Shown piece after piece: positions 41,643-51,261 of a stretch of 64,000 nt of DNA. Source of the DNA: Arthrobacter oryzae (GTDB lineage: Bacteria > Actinomycetota > Actinomycetes > Actinomycetales > Micrococcaceae). The notes below the pieces were generated by a model, which was given only the letters and a program-made list of their open reading frames with translations, was not told the DNA's origin and searched no databases. A program made the position numbers and the translations under genes. Each line of letters opens with the position of its first letter. The first letter of the stretch is position 1. The stretch is taken from assembly GCF_003634095.1 (NCBI RefSeq), contig NZ_RBIR01000003.1:124001-188000 (forward strand), written 5' to 3'.

Positions 41643-44243
41643 TTGCCCAACGGTAAGGAACGCGTCCGGGTGGACGGGCGCGAACTGGTGCTCACCAACC
41701 TGGAAAAAATCATGTACCCCGAGACGGGCACCACCAAGGCGGACGTCCTGGCGTACTACGCCGCTGTCGCGCCGGTGCTGATCCCGGCCGCCCGCAACCG
41801 GCCGGCCACCCGGAAGCGGTGGGTCCACGGCGTCGGGACCGCCGGCGCCCCCGGAGAAATGTTCTTCCAGAAGAACCTGGACCATTCAACGCCCGGCTGG
41901 GTGCCCCGGGCGTCCATCACGCACAAGGACCGGACCATCCAGTATCCCCTGGTCAATGATCCGGCCACCCTCACCTGGCTGGCCCAGATCGCAGCGCTGG
42001 AGATCCACGTGCCGCAGTGGCGGGTGGACTCCCACGGCAATGCGCTGCCGCCGGACCGGCTGGTGCTGGACCTGGATCCCGGCGAGGGTGCGGGACTGGC
42101 GGAGTGCGTGGAGGTGGCCCGGCTGGCCCGCGCCATCCTGGAAGACGTGGGCCTTGAGCCCGTGCCCGTGACCAGCGGCAGCAAGGGAATCCACCTCTAC
42201 GCTGCCCTGGACGGGTCCCAGAGCTCGGACCAGGTTTCCGAATTCGCCCACGAACTGGCCCGCTCGCTCGAAGCAGACCACCCGGATATTGCCGTCAGCG
42301 ACATGAAAAAGACTTTGCGCACCGGCAAGGTGCTCGTGGACTGGAGCCAGAACAGCGCCGCCAAGACCACCATCGTGCCGTACTCGCTGCGGGGCCGGCT
42401 CCGGCCTACGGTGGCCGCTCCGCGGACGTGGCGGGAACTCGCGTCCCCTTCCCTGCACCAGCTGGACTTTCGGGAGGTGATGAAGCGCGTCGCGGCCGGC
42501 AAGGATCCGTTTGCTCCGGTTTCCGGCGGCCGGAAGGAGGCCGGGGCCGCGTCGGCCCACGCGGCAGATAACCGCACGGATCGACGGATCGGCGGCGGGG
42601 CTGAACCGGCGACCGGGCAAGCCGGGGACGGCGGCGACACGGACCCACGGCTGGAGATGTACCGGAGCAAACGGGACAGGGCAGGCACGCCCGAACCCTT
42701 CACGGCGGAACGGCACCAGGCGGAGAGCGACGGCGGGACACTCCGGGAGAAGTTCGTCATCCAGGAGCACCGAGCCCGGCGGCTGCACTACGACTTCCGG
42801 CTGGAACGCGACGGCGTGCTGGTTTCCTGGGCTCTGCCCAAGGGCGTCCCGACCAGCAAGACACAGAATCACCTCGCGGTCCAGACCGAGGACCACCCGC
42901 TGGACTATGCCGACTTCGAGGGTGTCATTCCCAAAGATCAGTACGGCGCCGGGACGGTCAGCATCTGGGACCGCGGTTACTACGAATGCGAAAAGTGGAT
43001 TGCCGGCAAGGAGGTCATCGCCACCCTGACCGGCGCGGACGACGGCGGCCTCGGCGGGGCCCGAAGGTTCGCCCTGATCCACACGGGACAGGCCAGCGAC
43101 CAGTGGCTCATCCACCTGATGGACCCGCCGGGCACGCCCGAAGGACACTCGCGCGCGCGGCGCCCGCACGGGACAGCGGGCGACGACGATGCGGATAGCG
43201 CGCGCGACGACGACGACGGCGAGGCCGGCGCGGAAACCGGCTCCGGGGCCGCCCTTCAGGCCTCCGGTTTCAGCCCGATGCTGGCCAGCGCCGGGACCGC
43301 GGCCGATCTGGCGGGCAAGGACTGGCAGCTCGAACTGAAATGGGACGGCGTCCGGGCGCTGGTTGTCGGCGACGCCGCGCAGATCCGGCTCATCAGCCGC
43401 AACGGCAACGACATGTCCGCAAGCTACCCCGAACTCACGGACCGGTCCTGCTGGCCGGAACATGACTTCGTCGCCGACGGCGAGATCATCGCCGTCGGGC
43501 GCAACGGCCGGCCCGACTTCGGCCTGCTGCAGGGCCGCATGAAGCTCAGCAAGGCCGCCGACGTCGCAAAGGCCCAGGCGTCGACGCCGGTGCGGCTGGT
43601 GCTGTTCGATCTTCTCTTCGACGCCGGCGGGGACCTGCGGCGACTGCCGCTCAGCGAGCGCCGCCGGCGCCTCGAGCGCTTCTTCCGCCCCTCCGGCGCC
43701 CCGGTGGACCTCTCCGGCGTGATCGACGGCGACGCCGCGCGGAGCCTCGACGTCGCTCACATCCTGGAAAGCGCCGCGGAACTGGGGCTGGAGGGTGTCA
43801 TGGCCAAGCGCACTGACGGCCGCTATGTAGGCCAGCGAAGCCGGTCCTGGCTCAAGCTCAAGGTGGAGCGGACCCAGGAGGTGGTGGTCGGCGGCTGGCG
43901 GCCCGGGAAGGGCGAGCGCCGGGACTCGGTGGGCTCACTGCTGGTGGGCATCCCGGACGGGCCGAAACTACGCTACGTGGGGCGCGTGGGCAGCGGCTTC
44001 AGCACCAGCGAACTCAAGGAACTCAGACAACAGTTGGACGCCCTGCCCCGGAAGACGTCCCCGTTCCGGGACGTGCCGGATGCTGACGCCGCAGACGCTC
44101 ACTGGGTGAGCGCGAAACTTGTCGGCGAGGTCACTTTCGGGGAATGGACCGGCGCCGGGAAGCTACGGCACCCGGTGTGGCGCGGCTGGCGCCTGGATAA
44201 GGCGCCAGCCGACGTCGTGGTGGAAGCTGGTGCCGGCCCCTAG
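41643..44243 (+). CDS. ligD: Multifunctional NHEJ ligase LigD (POL-PE-LIG)
   Basis: 866 residues from a TTG at 41643 preceded by GGAGGTGAAGG. Three domains are visible. The AEP primase-polymerase covers about residues 5-300, with LVLDLDPGEG carrying metal-binding Asp143 and Asp145. A 3'-phosphoesterase covers about 335-495, with RRLHYDFRLERDG including His382. The ATP-dependent ligase covers about 535-860, with ELKWDGVRA and the adenylated Lys566, then GLEGVMAKR and SWLKLKVERT. The order POL-PE-LIG is the mycobacterial arrangement. It fills, trims and seals breaks held by Ku. Confidence 0.97.
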   Translation: MPNGKERVRVDGRELVLTNLEKIMYPETGTTKADVLAYYAAVAPVLIPAARNRPATRKRWVHGVGTAGAPGEMFFQKNLDHSTPGWVPRASITHKDRTIQYPLVNDPATLTWLAQIAALEIHVPQWRVDSHGNALPPDRLVLDLDPGEGAGLAECVEVARLARAILEDVGLEPVPVTSGSKGIHLYAALDGSQSSDQVSEFAHELARSLEADHPDIAVSDMKKTLRTGKVLVDWSQNSAAKTTIVPYSLRGRLRPTVAAPRTWRELASPSLHQLDFREVMKRVAAGKDPFAPVSGGRKEAGAASAHAADNRTDRRIGGGAEPATGQAGDGGDTDPRLEMYRSKRDRAGTPEPFTAERHQAESDGGTLREKFVIQEHRARRLHYDFRLERDGVLVSWALPKGVPTSKTQNHLAVQTEDHPLDYADFEGVIPKDQYGAGTVSIWDRGYYECEKWIAGKEVIATLTGADDGGLGGARRFALIHTGQASDQWLIHLMDPPGTPEGHSRARRPHGTAGDDDADSARDDDDGEAGAETGSGAALQASGFSPMLASAGTAADLAGKDWQLELKWDGVRALVVGDAAQIRLISRNGNDMSASYPELTDRSCWPEHDFVADGEIIAVGRNGRPDFGLLQGRMKLSKAADVAKAQASTPVRLVLFDLLFDAGGDLRRLPLSERRRRLERFFRPSGAPVDLSGVIDGDAARSLDVAHILESAAELGLEGVMAKRTDGRYVGQRSRSWLKLKVERTQEVVVGGWRPGKGERRDSVGSLLVGIPDGPKLRYVGRVGSGFSTSELKELRQQLDALPRKTSPFRDVPDADAADAHWVSAKLVGEVTFGEWTGAGKLRHPVWRGWRLDKAPADVVVEAGAGP

Positions 44244-44494
44244 TCGTGGTGCGGCATCTGCGGACGGCTCTGCCGGTGCATGGCCGAAGCCGCCACCTGC
44301 TGGCCCTGCCGCCCGCGGCCGGCCTCGCGATCCTTGGGGTGACGGTGCTTGCCGCTGCCGTCCGGCCATTGCTGTCCCTGCGCCGCCGGGGGAACGTGCG
44401 GCTGGGACTCCGGCCCGGGGGCCTCGTCCATGGACTGGGCCAGGTGACTCGCGACCTCGGGCTGGATTTCTTCGCCAAACTGATGATCCGCCAT
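44240..44494 (-). CDS. Small hydrophilic protein of unknown function
   Basis: 84 residues from ATG 44494, with AAAGGA at a good distance. It is very rich in Gln, His, Pro and Gly, with no membrane segment. The N-terminal MADHQFGEEIQPEVASHLAQ may form a helix; the rest looks disordered. Its stop overlaps the ligD stop by 4 bp in convergent orientation. I do not recognise a family; the ribosome binding site is the main support. Confidence 0.5.
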   Translation of the reverse strand: MADHQFGEEIQPEVASHLAQSMDEAPGPESQPHVPPAAQGQQWPDGSGKHRHPKDREAGRGRQGQQVAASAMHRQSRPQMPHHD

Positions 44495-44864
44495 TGATCT
44501 TCCTTTCCGCTGGAAATAACCGCTGTGAAATGAAGTGTTCATCAATCGTAGGACCGTAGGGATGAGATGTCTGTAGTGGCCTCCGGCGGACTCCCCTGCA
44601 GCCCGAAACCGACCCAAAATAGCCCGTCTTTCCGGGTCCGCGCGGAAATTTTGTCGGCGGCGCCGCGGAGAACGCCGGTTCCCAGCGCCCGCGCGGCGAA
44701 ACAGGGCAAAAGAATTTAGCGGTTTGCCCCCAAACAACACCTGAAATGCGGGATCATACGGCACCGAACTCGGAAACTCCAGAGAAATCCCGTAAAATTG
44801 AAAGCCTGCCCAGAGCGGGGCAGCTACAAGTCGCAAGCAAATGACCTCCATAGGAGTGGCCCAA
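44495..44864. other. 370-bp intergenic region upstream of the MFS transporter
   Basis: It serves as promoter region for two divergent genes. A possible -10, TAAAAT, lies at 44793-44798, and a small hairpin with CTGCCC/GGGCAG arms follows at about 44805-44823 in what would be the transporter leader. I see no other structure or gene. Confidence 0.45.
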
Positions 44865-46466
44865 ATGCCCACAGACCGAAGCACGACCGACTCTTCAGCA
44901 GGCGTTTTGAACGCCAGCGGAACCAACAAAAGCACGCCCCCGGGTGTGAAGAAACCAAAGCTGCGCCGCCGTCGACTCCGTGAGTCCGACGTCAACGTTG
45001 TCGACCAGCCGATGCTTAAGAAGGCGCTCGGCGGAACCATCGTGGGTAACACCATGGAGTGGTACGACGTCGGCGTGTTCGGCTACCTGATCACCACCAT
45101 GGGACCGGTATTCCTGCCGGACGCGGACAAGTCCGTGCAAACCCTGTTCCTGCTGGGAACCTTCGCCGCCACCTTCATCGCCCGCCCCCTCGGCGGAGTC
45201 GTGTTCGGCTGGCTTGGCGACAAGATCGGCCGCCAGAAGGTACTCGCCGCGACACTCATGATCATGGCGGCCAGCACCTTCGCCGTCGGGCTCCTGCCCG
45301 GTTATGCACAGATCGGGATCTGGGCCGCCGTGCTGCTGGTCCTGTTCAAGGTCATCCAGGGCTTCTCCACAGGCGGCGAGTACGCCGGTGCCACCACATT
45401 CGTGAGCGAGTACGCCCCGGACAAACGCCGCGGGTTCTTCGCCAGCTTCCTGGACATGGGCAGCTACCTCGGCTTCGCCCTGGGCGCAGCCCTCGTTTCG
45501 GTGCTGCAGCTGACCCTCGGCCAGGACACCATGGAGCAGTGGGGCTGGCGCATCCCGTTCCTCGTTGCCGGACCGCTCGGCCTGATCGCCGTTTACTTCC
45601 GCAGCAAGATCGAGGAATCGCCGCAGTTCCAAGCAACCCTGGATGCCCAGGCGAACCTCGCCAAGGATGCAACCGCCTCGGACGCCGCAGCCTCCAAGGG
45701 CCCGGTGGGCATCGTGAAGGCCTACTGGCGCTCCATCATCGTCGCGATGATCCTGGTGGCGGCCGCAAACACCGCCGGCTACGCCCTGACGTCTTACATG
45801 CCGACCTACCTCACCGAGTCCAAGGGCTACGATGAGCTGCACGGCACCTTGCTGACCATCCCCGTGCTGGTCATCATGAGCCTCTGCATCCCGCTGACCG
45901 GCAAGCTCTCCGACCGGATCGGCCGCCGGCCGGTGCTCTGGATCGGTGCCATCAGCACCGTCGTCCTGGCCACCCCGGCGTTCCTGCTGATCGGCGTCGG
46001 CGAAGTCTGGTCCACGCTGGCCGGCCTTTCCCTGATTGCCTTCCCGGTGACGTTCTACGTGGCCAACCTGGCCTCCGCCCTGCCGGCCCAGTTCCCGACG
46101 GCCAGCCGCTACGGCGCCATGGGCATCGCGTACAACTTCGCGGTTGCCATCTTCGGCGGCACCACCCCGTTCATCGTTGCGGCGCTCATCACGGCCACCG
46201 GCAATGACATGATGCCGGCCTACTACCTGATGGCAACCTCGGCGATCGGCGCCGTCGCGATCTACTTCCTCAAGGAATCGGCCCAGATGCCGCTGCCGGG
46301 CTCCATGCCCAGCGTGGACACCCAGTCCGAGGCCCGCGAGCTGGTCGCAAACCAGGACGAGAACCCGCTGATCGACCTCGAGCACATGGACATGCCGATG
46401 GTCGCATCAGCTGCCGAGCCCGCTGCAGGACACGGCGACGCCGAGAAGGTCCCGGCCACGGCCTGA
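44865..46466 (+). CDS. MFS transporter, MHS family (ProP/ShiA-like)
   Basis: 533 residues from ATG 44865 with AGGAG eight bases upstream; an ATG 24 bp earlier has no such site. A basic N-terminal tail leads into 12 membrane segments. MHS-family markers include GGTIVGNTMEWYDVGVFGYL in TM1, RPLGGVVFGWLGDKIGRQ between TM2 and TM3, and QGFSTGGEYAGATTFVSEYA near TM4-5. Such carriers import osmolytes or organic acids with protons (proline, betaine, alpha-ketoglutarate, shikimate). The C-terminal 70 residues are acidic and cytosolic. The substrate cannot be assigned; proline/betaine is a reasonable guess. Confidence 0.9.
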   Translation: MPTDRSTTDSSAGVLNASGTNKSTPPGVKKPKLRRRRLRESDVNVVDQPMLKKALGGTIVGNTMEWYDVGVFGYLITTMGPVFLPDADKSVQTLFLLGTFAATFIARPLGGVVFGWLGDKIGRQKVLAATLMIMAASTFAVGLLPGYAQIGIWAAVLLVLFKVIQGFSTGGEYAGATTFVSEYAPDKRRGFFASFLDMGSYLGFALGAALVSVLQLTLGQDTMEQWGWRIPFLVAGPLGLIAVYFRSKIEESPQFQATLDAQANLAKDATASDAAASKGPVGIVKAYWRSIIVAMILVAAANTAGYALTSYMPTYLTESKGYDELHGTLLTIPVLVIMSLCIPLTGKLSDRIGRRPVLWIGAISTVVLATPAFLLIGVGEVWSTLAGLSLIAFPVTFYVANLASALPAQFPTASRYGAMGIAYNFAVAIFGGTTPFIVAALITATGNDMMPAYYLMATSAIGAVAIYFLKESAQMPLPGSMPSVDTQSEARELVANQDENPLIDLEHMDMPMVASAAEPAAGHGDAEKVPATA

Positions 46467-46522
46467 GCCTGCCGGTCCTGGCAGCGCTAGTCCGGACTCC
46501 GTAGCCACAGCCCCGCCCTTTG

Positions 46523-46572
46523 AGGCCTGTTCCGGATGCTTACCCCCTGGGGAAGCATCCCGGAACAGGCCT
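46523..46572 (+). terminator. Strong terminator hairpin after the MFS gene
   Basis: Arms 46523-46541 (AGGCCTGTTCCGGATGCTT) and 46553-46572 pair along 19 bp with one bulged base; the loop is about 11 bp. No T run follows. Confidence 0.8.
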
Positions 46573-46635
46573 TAGGCATGTCCTGGCCCACCATCAACTT
46601 TCGGGTCTATCCCGAGAAACGGAGAGGCAGTTCTG

Positions 46636-47703
46636 ATGTCCCTGCTGCGTCACGTCCGCTCGCTGCACAGCCTGGCCCCGGCCAACAAGGACCACGCCTC
46701 GGCGTGGCGGGTGGCGACCAGCGTTGCCGTGCCGTCCCTGGCGCTGTTGGCCGCCGGGCGCCCCGAGCTGATCGGCTACGCCGTATTCGGTGCCCTGACG
46801 GGCATGTACGGCCGTACCGAGCCCCATCAGCTGCGGCTCCGCCACCAGGGCCAGGCGGCTGTCCTTCTGATTACCGGCGTCGGGGTGGGCGTTTTCCTCT
46901 CGGTCCAGCACATCCATTCGTGGGCGCTGGTGATCACGGAGGCCCTGTTTGCCGGCGCGGGATCGCTGTTCACGGACAGGACGGCCCTGAAACCGGCCGG
47001 GCCCTTTTTCGGAATTCTGGCGTTGGGCGCCTGCGCGTCTGTTCCCGCCAACGTCCCCTGGCACGCCGCTGTCCTGATCGCCGCGGCATCGGCCGGGTTT
47101 TCACTCATCGTGGGTTTTGGCGGCTGGTTCCTGGGCCGCGACTGGCGGCGCGGCTGGCGGCGGGACGTCACAGTGCTGCGCGGGGCGCGCCGACGGGCGG
47201 CGTGGCTTCATGCCGCCCGCTACCTCGCCGCCGTGGGGACCGCGGGGACCATTGGGGTCCTCAGCGGCAGCGGCCACCCGCATTGGGCCATGGCCGCGGC
47301 CGCTGTGCCGCTTGCGGGGGCCGATCTGCCCAGCAGCGTCTACCGAGGCATCCACCGCATTGTCGGCACGCTCCTGGGGCTCGTGGTGGTCGCGGCCATC
47401 CTGTTCCCCTGGCCCGGATCACCGCTACTGGCCCTGCCCGGACACGAAGCGGCCGTCCTGGTCTGCCTGGTGATAGTCCTGCAGTTCAGCACGGAGCTGT
47501 TCATGACCCGGCACTACGGCCTCGCCATGGTCTCCTTCACCCCGGTCATCCTGCTGGTGGGGCAGCTTGCCGCCCCCGCGGATCCCCGCGTCCTGGTGGC
47601 CGAACGGGCCGCCGAAACGCTGGTGGGCGCCGCCGTCGGGATCCTTGTGGTGGTGCTGATCCGGCGCAGGCGCCCGGCCCTTGAGGCGCCCGGCAGTGCC
47701 TGA
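46636..47703 (+). CDS. FUSC family membrane protein
   Basis: 355 residues with about ten hydrophobic segments in two blocks, for example SVAVPSLALLAAGRPELIGY and HWAMAAAAVPLAGADLPSSV followed by RGIHRIVGTLLGLVVVAAIL. The RxxxTxxG-like segment RIVGTLLGLVV is the hallmark of fusaric acid resistance/aromatic acid exporter (FUSC/ArAE) proteins. It is probably an efflux component or homo-oligomeric exporter; no partner adaptor is nearby. ATG 46636 follows GGAGAGG. Confidence 0.82.
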   Translation: MSLLRHVRSLHSLAPANKDHASAWRVATSVAVPSLALLAAGRPELIGYAVFGALTGMYGRTEPHQLRLRHQGQAAVLLITGVGVGVFLSVQHIHSWALVITEALFAGAGSLFTDRTALKPAGPFFGILALGACASVPANVPWHAAVLIAAASAGFSLIVGFGGWFLGRDWRRGWRRDVTVLRGARRRAAWLHAARYLAAVGTAGTIGVLSGSGHPHWAMAAAAVPLAGADLPSSVYRGIHRIVGTLLGLVVVAAILFPWPGSPLLALPGHEAAVLVCLVIVLQFSTELFMTRHYGLAMVSFTPVILLVGQLAAPADPRVLVAERAAETLVGAAVGILVVVLIRRRRPALEAPGSA

Positions 47704-47712
47704 CCGCCCCGG

Positions 47713-48495
47713 CTACTTGGCGCGCCGCGGCGGCCCGGCGACGAGCCGCGGCGGGAGCACCCGCGAAACGGACGTCAGGACCTTGTAGCGCTTGCTGGGG
47801 ATCGAGACGGCCTTGCCCTTGGCGTTGTCCGCCAGGGACTCACTGACCACCTGCCGGGCCTCCAGCCACATCCAGCGCGGCGCCACCGCCTTGTCCATCC
47901 CCATCCGGTCGTGGAACTCGGTGTGCGTGAAGCCGGGGCACACGGCGGTGACCCTGATCCCGCGGGCCGCGTACGCCATGTTGGCCCAGCGCGAGAAGCT
48001 CAGCAGCCAGGCCTTCGCCGCCGAGTACGTTCCGCGGGGCAGGAAGGCCGCCACGCTGGCGACGTTGATGATCCTGCCCGACTGCCGCGCGAGCATGCCC
48101 TGCAGGGCGGCGTGGGTGAGCTCCATGGCGGCTTCGACGTGAAGTTTCAGGTGCTTCTTTTCCGCGGCGATGTCATTGTCCTCAAAGGACCGCAGCAGGC
48201 CGATCCCCGCATTGTTGACCAGGATTTCCACCGGCCGGGCAGGATCGCTCAGGCGCGCGACGACGTCGGCAATCCCGGCGTCCTCGGTCAAGTCCGCGGC
48301 AATCGTCTCGGTCGCGGCCCCGTACCGGTTCTCCAGCTCCGCCGCCGTGGCGGCGAGGCGGCCCGCATCGCGGGCCACGAGCACCACGCGATGTCCCTGC
48401 TCGGCAAGCTGGCGGGCGAACTCGGCGCCGAGGCCCGCAGTTCCGCCCGTAACGAGGGCGGTACTGCCCGGTGTGGAGGCTGTGTGTGGGTTCAT
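47713..48495 (-). CDS. Short-chain dehydrogenase/reductase
   Basis: 260 residues, classical SDR. NAD(P) binding is shown by ALVTGGTAGLGAEFARQL; ILVNNAGIGLL is the structural NNAG motif; catalysis by Ser of NVASVAAFLPRGTYSAAKAW with the YxxxK pair. An Arg in the dinucleotide region (LVARDAGRL) favours NADP. The substrate is unknown. It converges with the FUSC gene, 9 bp between stops. Confidence 0.92.
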   Translation of the reverse strand: MNPHTASTPGSTALVTGGTAGLGAEFARQLAEQGHRVVLVARDAGRLAATAAELENRYGAATETIAADLTEDAGIADVVARLSDPARPVEILVNNAGIGLLRSFEDNDIAAEKKHLKLHVEAAMELTHAALQGMLARQSGRIINVASVAAFLPRGTYSAAKAWLLSFSRWANMAYAARGIRVTAVCPGFTHTEFHDRMGMDKAVAPRWMWLEARQVVSESLADNAKGKAVSIPSKRYKVLTSVSRVLPPRLVAGPPRRAK

Positions 48496-48518
48496 AGCGA
48501 CAGCCTAACCGTGCCGAC

Positions 48519-49298
48519 TCAGGCCAGGGCCGTGTCCGGCTCCAATTCTTCCCCGGCCGGGCCGTCGCCCCCGTCGGTGAGGTGGCGGGTTTGAATCTCT
48601 TCGGTCGCGAGCTCGTACCAGGTGTGCGCTCCAAATGAAGGGCTGCTGGTGTCGAGGTGGCGGTACAGGGCATCCGCGAGCTGGCAGAGCGCAGTGTCGG
48701 ACAGGGCCCGGACGGTGGCCGCGGGATCGAGGGTGCCCTCGAAGCACTCCGAAAGTGCCAGACCGTTGAAGGTCTCAAACTCCGCGACGGTCCCGGCCTC
48801 AGCCGCCAAAGGGGCATTGGACTCCCCCAGTCCCGAGTCGGGCCCGGAGCCGAGCCCGAGGTCGAGCAGTCCGGAGGGGCCGCCGCCGTCGTCCGCGGCG
48901 ACGGCGAGGGGGGCCGGGCGGTGATCCGTTTCGAGTCCGGCGAGGACGTCAGCGTCGGCGCCGACGTGCAGGAGGCAGAGCGGCAGTTCAGCGGGCTCGT
49001 CCAGCGTGAGGACGAACGGCACCGGCGCGCCAGGACCTCCGGCTTCGGGGCCCGGCAAGGACCCAGCAGCCGATCCGGCAGCCGCGAGCCGACGAAGGTC
49101 CAGCAGCACTTCCGGGTCCAGGTGCGAGGTGCCGTGCAGGTCGATAACCACCGCGGCCCCCGCTCCGAGGCGGCCGGCGCGGCGCACAATATGCATCAAG
49201 GGCGCTGAATCAGACGGGGTGACACAGCCGGTAATTTCTAGGGTGACCTGTCCGGGATCAACGTCCACACGGACAAGCACACGCAGTTTGTGGTTCAT
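48519..49298 (-). CDS. STAS-like domain protein of unknown function
   Basis: 259 residues from ATG 49298, with GGAG five bases upstream; a start 18 codons earlier is possible. Residues about 1-110 (VDVDPGQVTLEITGCVTPSD, AAVVIDLHGTSHLDPEVLLD) follow a STAS-like alternation of strands and helices. The middle is low complexity, rich in Gly, Ala, Leu and Asp. The C-terminal part (ALSECFEGTLDP, ADALYRHLDTSSPSFGAHTW) is not recognised. It could be a signalling or anti-sigma antagonist-like protein. I am unsure beyond the STAS-like fold. Confidence 0.55.
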   Translation of the reverse strand: MNHKLRVLVRVDVDPGQVTLEITGCVTPSDSAPLMHIVRRAGRLGAGAAVVIDLHGTSHLDPEVLLDLRRLAAAGSAAGSLPGPEAGGPGAPVPFVLTLDEPAELPLCLLHVGADADVLAGLETDHRPAPLAVAADDGGGPSGLLDLGLGSGPDSGLGESNAPLAAEAGTVAEFETFNGLALSECFEGTLDPAATVRALSDTALCQLADALYRHLDTSSPSFGAHTWYELATEEIQTRHLTDGGDGPAGEELEPDTALA

Positions 49299-49422
49299 GG
49301 GTTCTCCAAAGGGACCTGTCCAAGAGCCAGCTGCATAACTCTGGTCAAACATTACGAGGTTGTTGTTCGGCTCACAAGCGGGGGCTCATCCGCGGTGTCT
49401 CCGGGCCGCCGTCGCGCGGGGC

Positions 49423-49767
49423 TCAGGCGCCCTCCGGTACCCGTTCGGGCCAGTCCACATACTGATGATACGACTCGTGCCTGCGCAGGTAGCGGTACAT
49501 GAAGGGGCAATGCGGGATGATCCGCTTGCCGGCCGCCACCACGTCATCGAGCGCGAAGTGCGCCAGGACCTTGGCGAGCCCCTGGCCCTGGAACTGCTCT
49601 GCCGTGTCCGTATGGATGAAGTCGATATGGCCCGGCCTGTCGATGAAACGCACCTGGACGGCAAGCTTGCCGCCGACATGGAGTTCGTAGCGGTGCAATT
49701 CGTCGTTTCTTGTGGTGGAGACGTCCGGGCTGAAGGTGTCTTCCGTGGCTGCCGAGTTCTCCGTCAT
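49423..49767 (-). CDS. Small GNAT-family N-acetyltransferase (YjdJ-like)
   Basis: 114 residues. The compact GNAT form is shown by FIHTDTAEQFQGQGLAKVLA (acetyl-CoA-binding Q/RxxGxG/A variant) and RIIPHCPFMYRYLRRHESYH, the C-terminal signature of this short subfamily. It presumably acetylates a small amine or protein. Its start overlaps the stop of the acyltransferase gene by 4 bp, so the two are coupled. Confidence 0.88.
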   Translation of the reverse strand: MTENSAATEDTFSPDVSTTRNDELHRYELHVGGKLAVQVRFIDRPGHIDFIHTDTAEQFQGQGLAKVLAHFALDDVVAAGKRIIPHCPFMYRYLRRHESYHQYVDWPERVPEGA

Positions 49768-51140
49768 GGTTCGACATTGGCACTTAATGGCGGGCGTGGC
49801 AATGGCGGTTCCGATCCGCCGGGCCGGTCAGCTGATGCTGTGAGGCGGGCCGGAATCCGGCCCAGCAGCACCACCGCGAGCGCGAAACAGGCAGCGCCCC
49901 CGCCCAGGAGTCCGAGCGTGAGTCCGTTGAGCGCCGCCTGGACGGCGGGGACAAAGACGGCGACGGCGGCCAGCAGCACCGCGGCCGCCGGCCGGCTCGG
50001 CGCGGGGCCGGGCGCCATAGGCCGCTCTTCGAGCCTGCCGAACAGCGCCAGCACCGGCAGCAGCAGCGCGATGACGCCCAGCAGCACCACCGGCCGCGCC
50101 CACCACCACTCGGCGGTTCCTCCGGCCGGTTTGGGCAGGTCTGTCAGCAGCAGCAGCCCGGACATCGCCGCCAGCAGGGGCAGGTGCCACAAATAGACGG
50201 TCATGGATCGCCGCCCGGCCACGCCCACCACCCGGCGTACCCAGGCCAGGGACGCGGTGCGGGCCAGCAGCGGCCGGAGGAGTTCGAGGACGGCCGCCTG
50301 CGAGATGGCCAGGAGCAGCAGCGTCACATTGGGCGGGTTGAGGTTCACCAGCATGTTCCCGGAGTACAGCCCCAACAGGACCAGCAGCCCCAGCAGGGCG
50401 TTGCTGGCCACGATGATGCCGAAGAGCGCCGGCCGGCTCGGGTGCAGGGGGCGGCTGTCGGCGACGATAAATCCGATCTGCTGCACGGCGCACCACAGGA
50501 ACACCATGTTGAGGTAGGCCAGCATCGGCAGCACGCCCCGCAGGCAATCGACCGCCACCACCAGGGACGTGAGCCCGGCGAGGGTCAGCCATGGCGCCCG
50601 GCCGTGCAAGGCAGCCAACCACGGAAGATTCAGTTGCGCGGCGAGGTACGCGGCGAGGAACCATAGCGGCATGCCGGCTCCGCTGGTGAGCAGCTGGATG
50701 ACCTGCGGGTCAACCCCGGAGAGCAGGGCAAGTGACAGGCCGGCGAACATGACCGCCAGCAGGACGGTCGCCGGGCGGATCAGGCGCAGCAGCCGGCCCT
50801 GCATGAAGTCAAAAGCATTGCCGCCCCTGGCCCGCAGCCGCCGCCAGGACTGTAGGCCGGTGATCCCGCCGGCCACGAAGAACAGCGGCATGATCTGCAG
50901 GACCCACACGACAGGCTCAAACCAGCGTTGATTGCCGAGGGTGTTTTCCGAAGTCACGGTGCCGTCAGGGTGCAGGACCGGGCTGACCATCATGGTGTGC
51001 CCCACTACCACCAGGAGCAGGCAGAAGAACCGGGCAAGGTCGATCACCGGGTCGCGGTCCGGCATTAGTGCCGGCCTGCCGGCTGCCCGCTGCGGTGAAA
51101 CCATGGCGCCCCCTAGGAAGCCCTGCCGTGTTGCCTCCAT
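49764..51140 (-). CDS. Acyltransferase 3 family membrane protein (OafA-like)
   Basis: 458 residues with ten or so membrane segments. The N-terminal RDPVIDLARFFCLLLVVVGH contains the conserved R and H of acyltransferase 3 enzymes; a later GLQSWRRLRARGGNAFDFMQ then RLLRLIRP matches the family's FxxxRxxRLxPP region, and SMTVYLWHLPLLAA is the terminal H-containing helix. It transfers acyl groups to extracytoplasmic or lipid-linked sugars. GAGGA precedes the ATG at 51140. It is coupled to the downstream GNAT gene. Confidence 0.88.
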   Translation of the reverse strand: MEATRQGFLGGAMVSPQRAAGRPALMPDRDPVIDLARFFCLLLVVVGHTMMVSPVLHPDGTVTSENTLGNQRWFEPVVWVLQIMPLFFVAGGITGLQSWRRLRARGGNAFDFMQGRLLRLIRPATVLLAVMFAGLSLALLSGVDPQVIQLLTSGAGMPLWFLAAYLAAQLNLPWLAALHGRAPWLTLAGLTSLVVAVDCLRGVLPMLAYLNMVFLWCAVQQIGFIVADSRPLHPSRPALFGIIVASNALLGLLVLLGLYSGNMLVNLNPPNVTLLLLAISQAAVLELLRPLLARTASLAWVRRVVGVAGRRSMTVYLWHLPLLAAMSGLLLLTDLPKPAGGTAEWWWARPVVLLGVIALLLPVLALFGRLEERPMAPGPAPSRPAAAVLLAAVAVFVPAVQAALNGLTLGLLGGGAACFALAVVLLGRIPARLTASADRPGGSEPPLPRPPLSANVEP

Positions 51141-51210
51141 TGTCTTCCTCGGGGGCGTTTAGGGCGAGGGGTATTACGGCCCGTCCGCGCTGGCGCGGCT
51201 CCTCCCGCTA

Positions 51211-51248
51211 GGGCCGGTCCCGGCGGCGATTCCCGTCGGGACCGGCCC
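51211..51248 (-). terminator. Terminator hairpin after the acid-sugar operon
   Basis: Arms GGGCCGGTCCCGGCGG (51211-51226) and CCGTCGGGACCGGCCC (51233-51248) pair with a single G-T wobble, 14 bp after the aldolase stop. Confidence 0.75.
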
Positions 51249-51261
51249 CAGGCTGGCGCGG

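Noticed and set aside
49298-49352. 18-codon N-terminal extension of the STAS-like protein
   Set aside because: The GGAG site sits directly before the inner ATG, and the extension adds no conserved residues.
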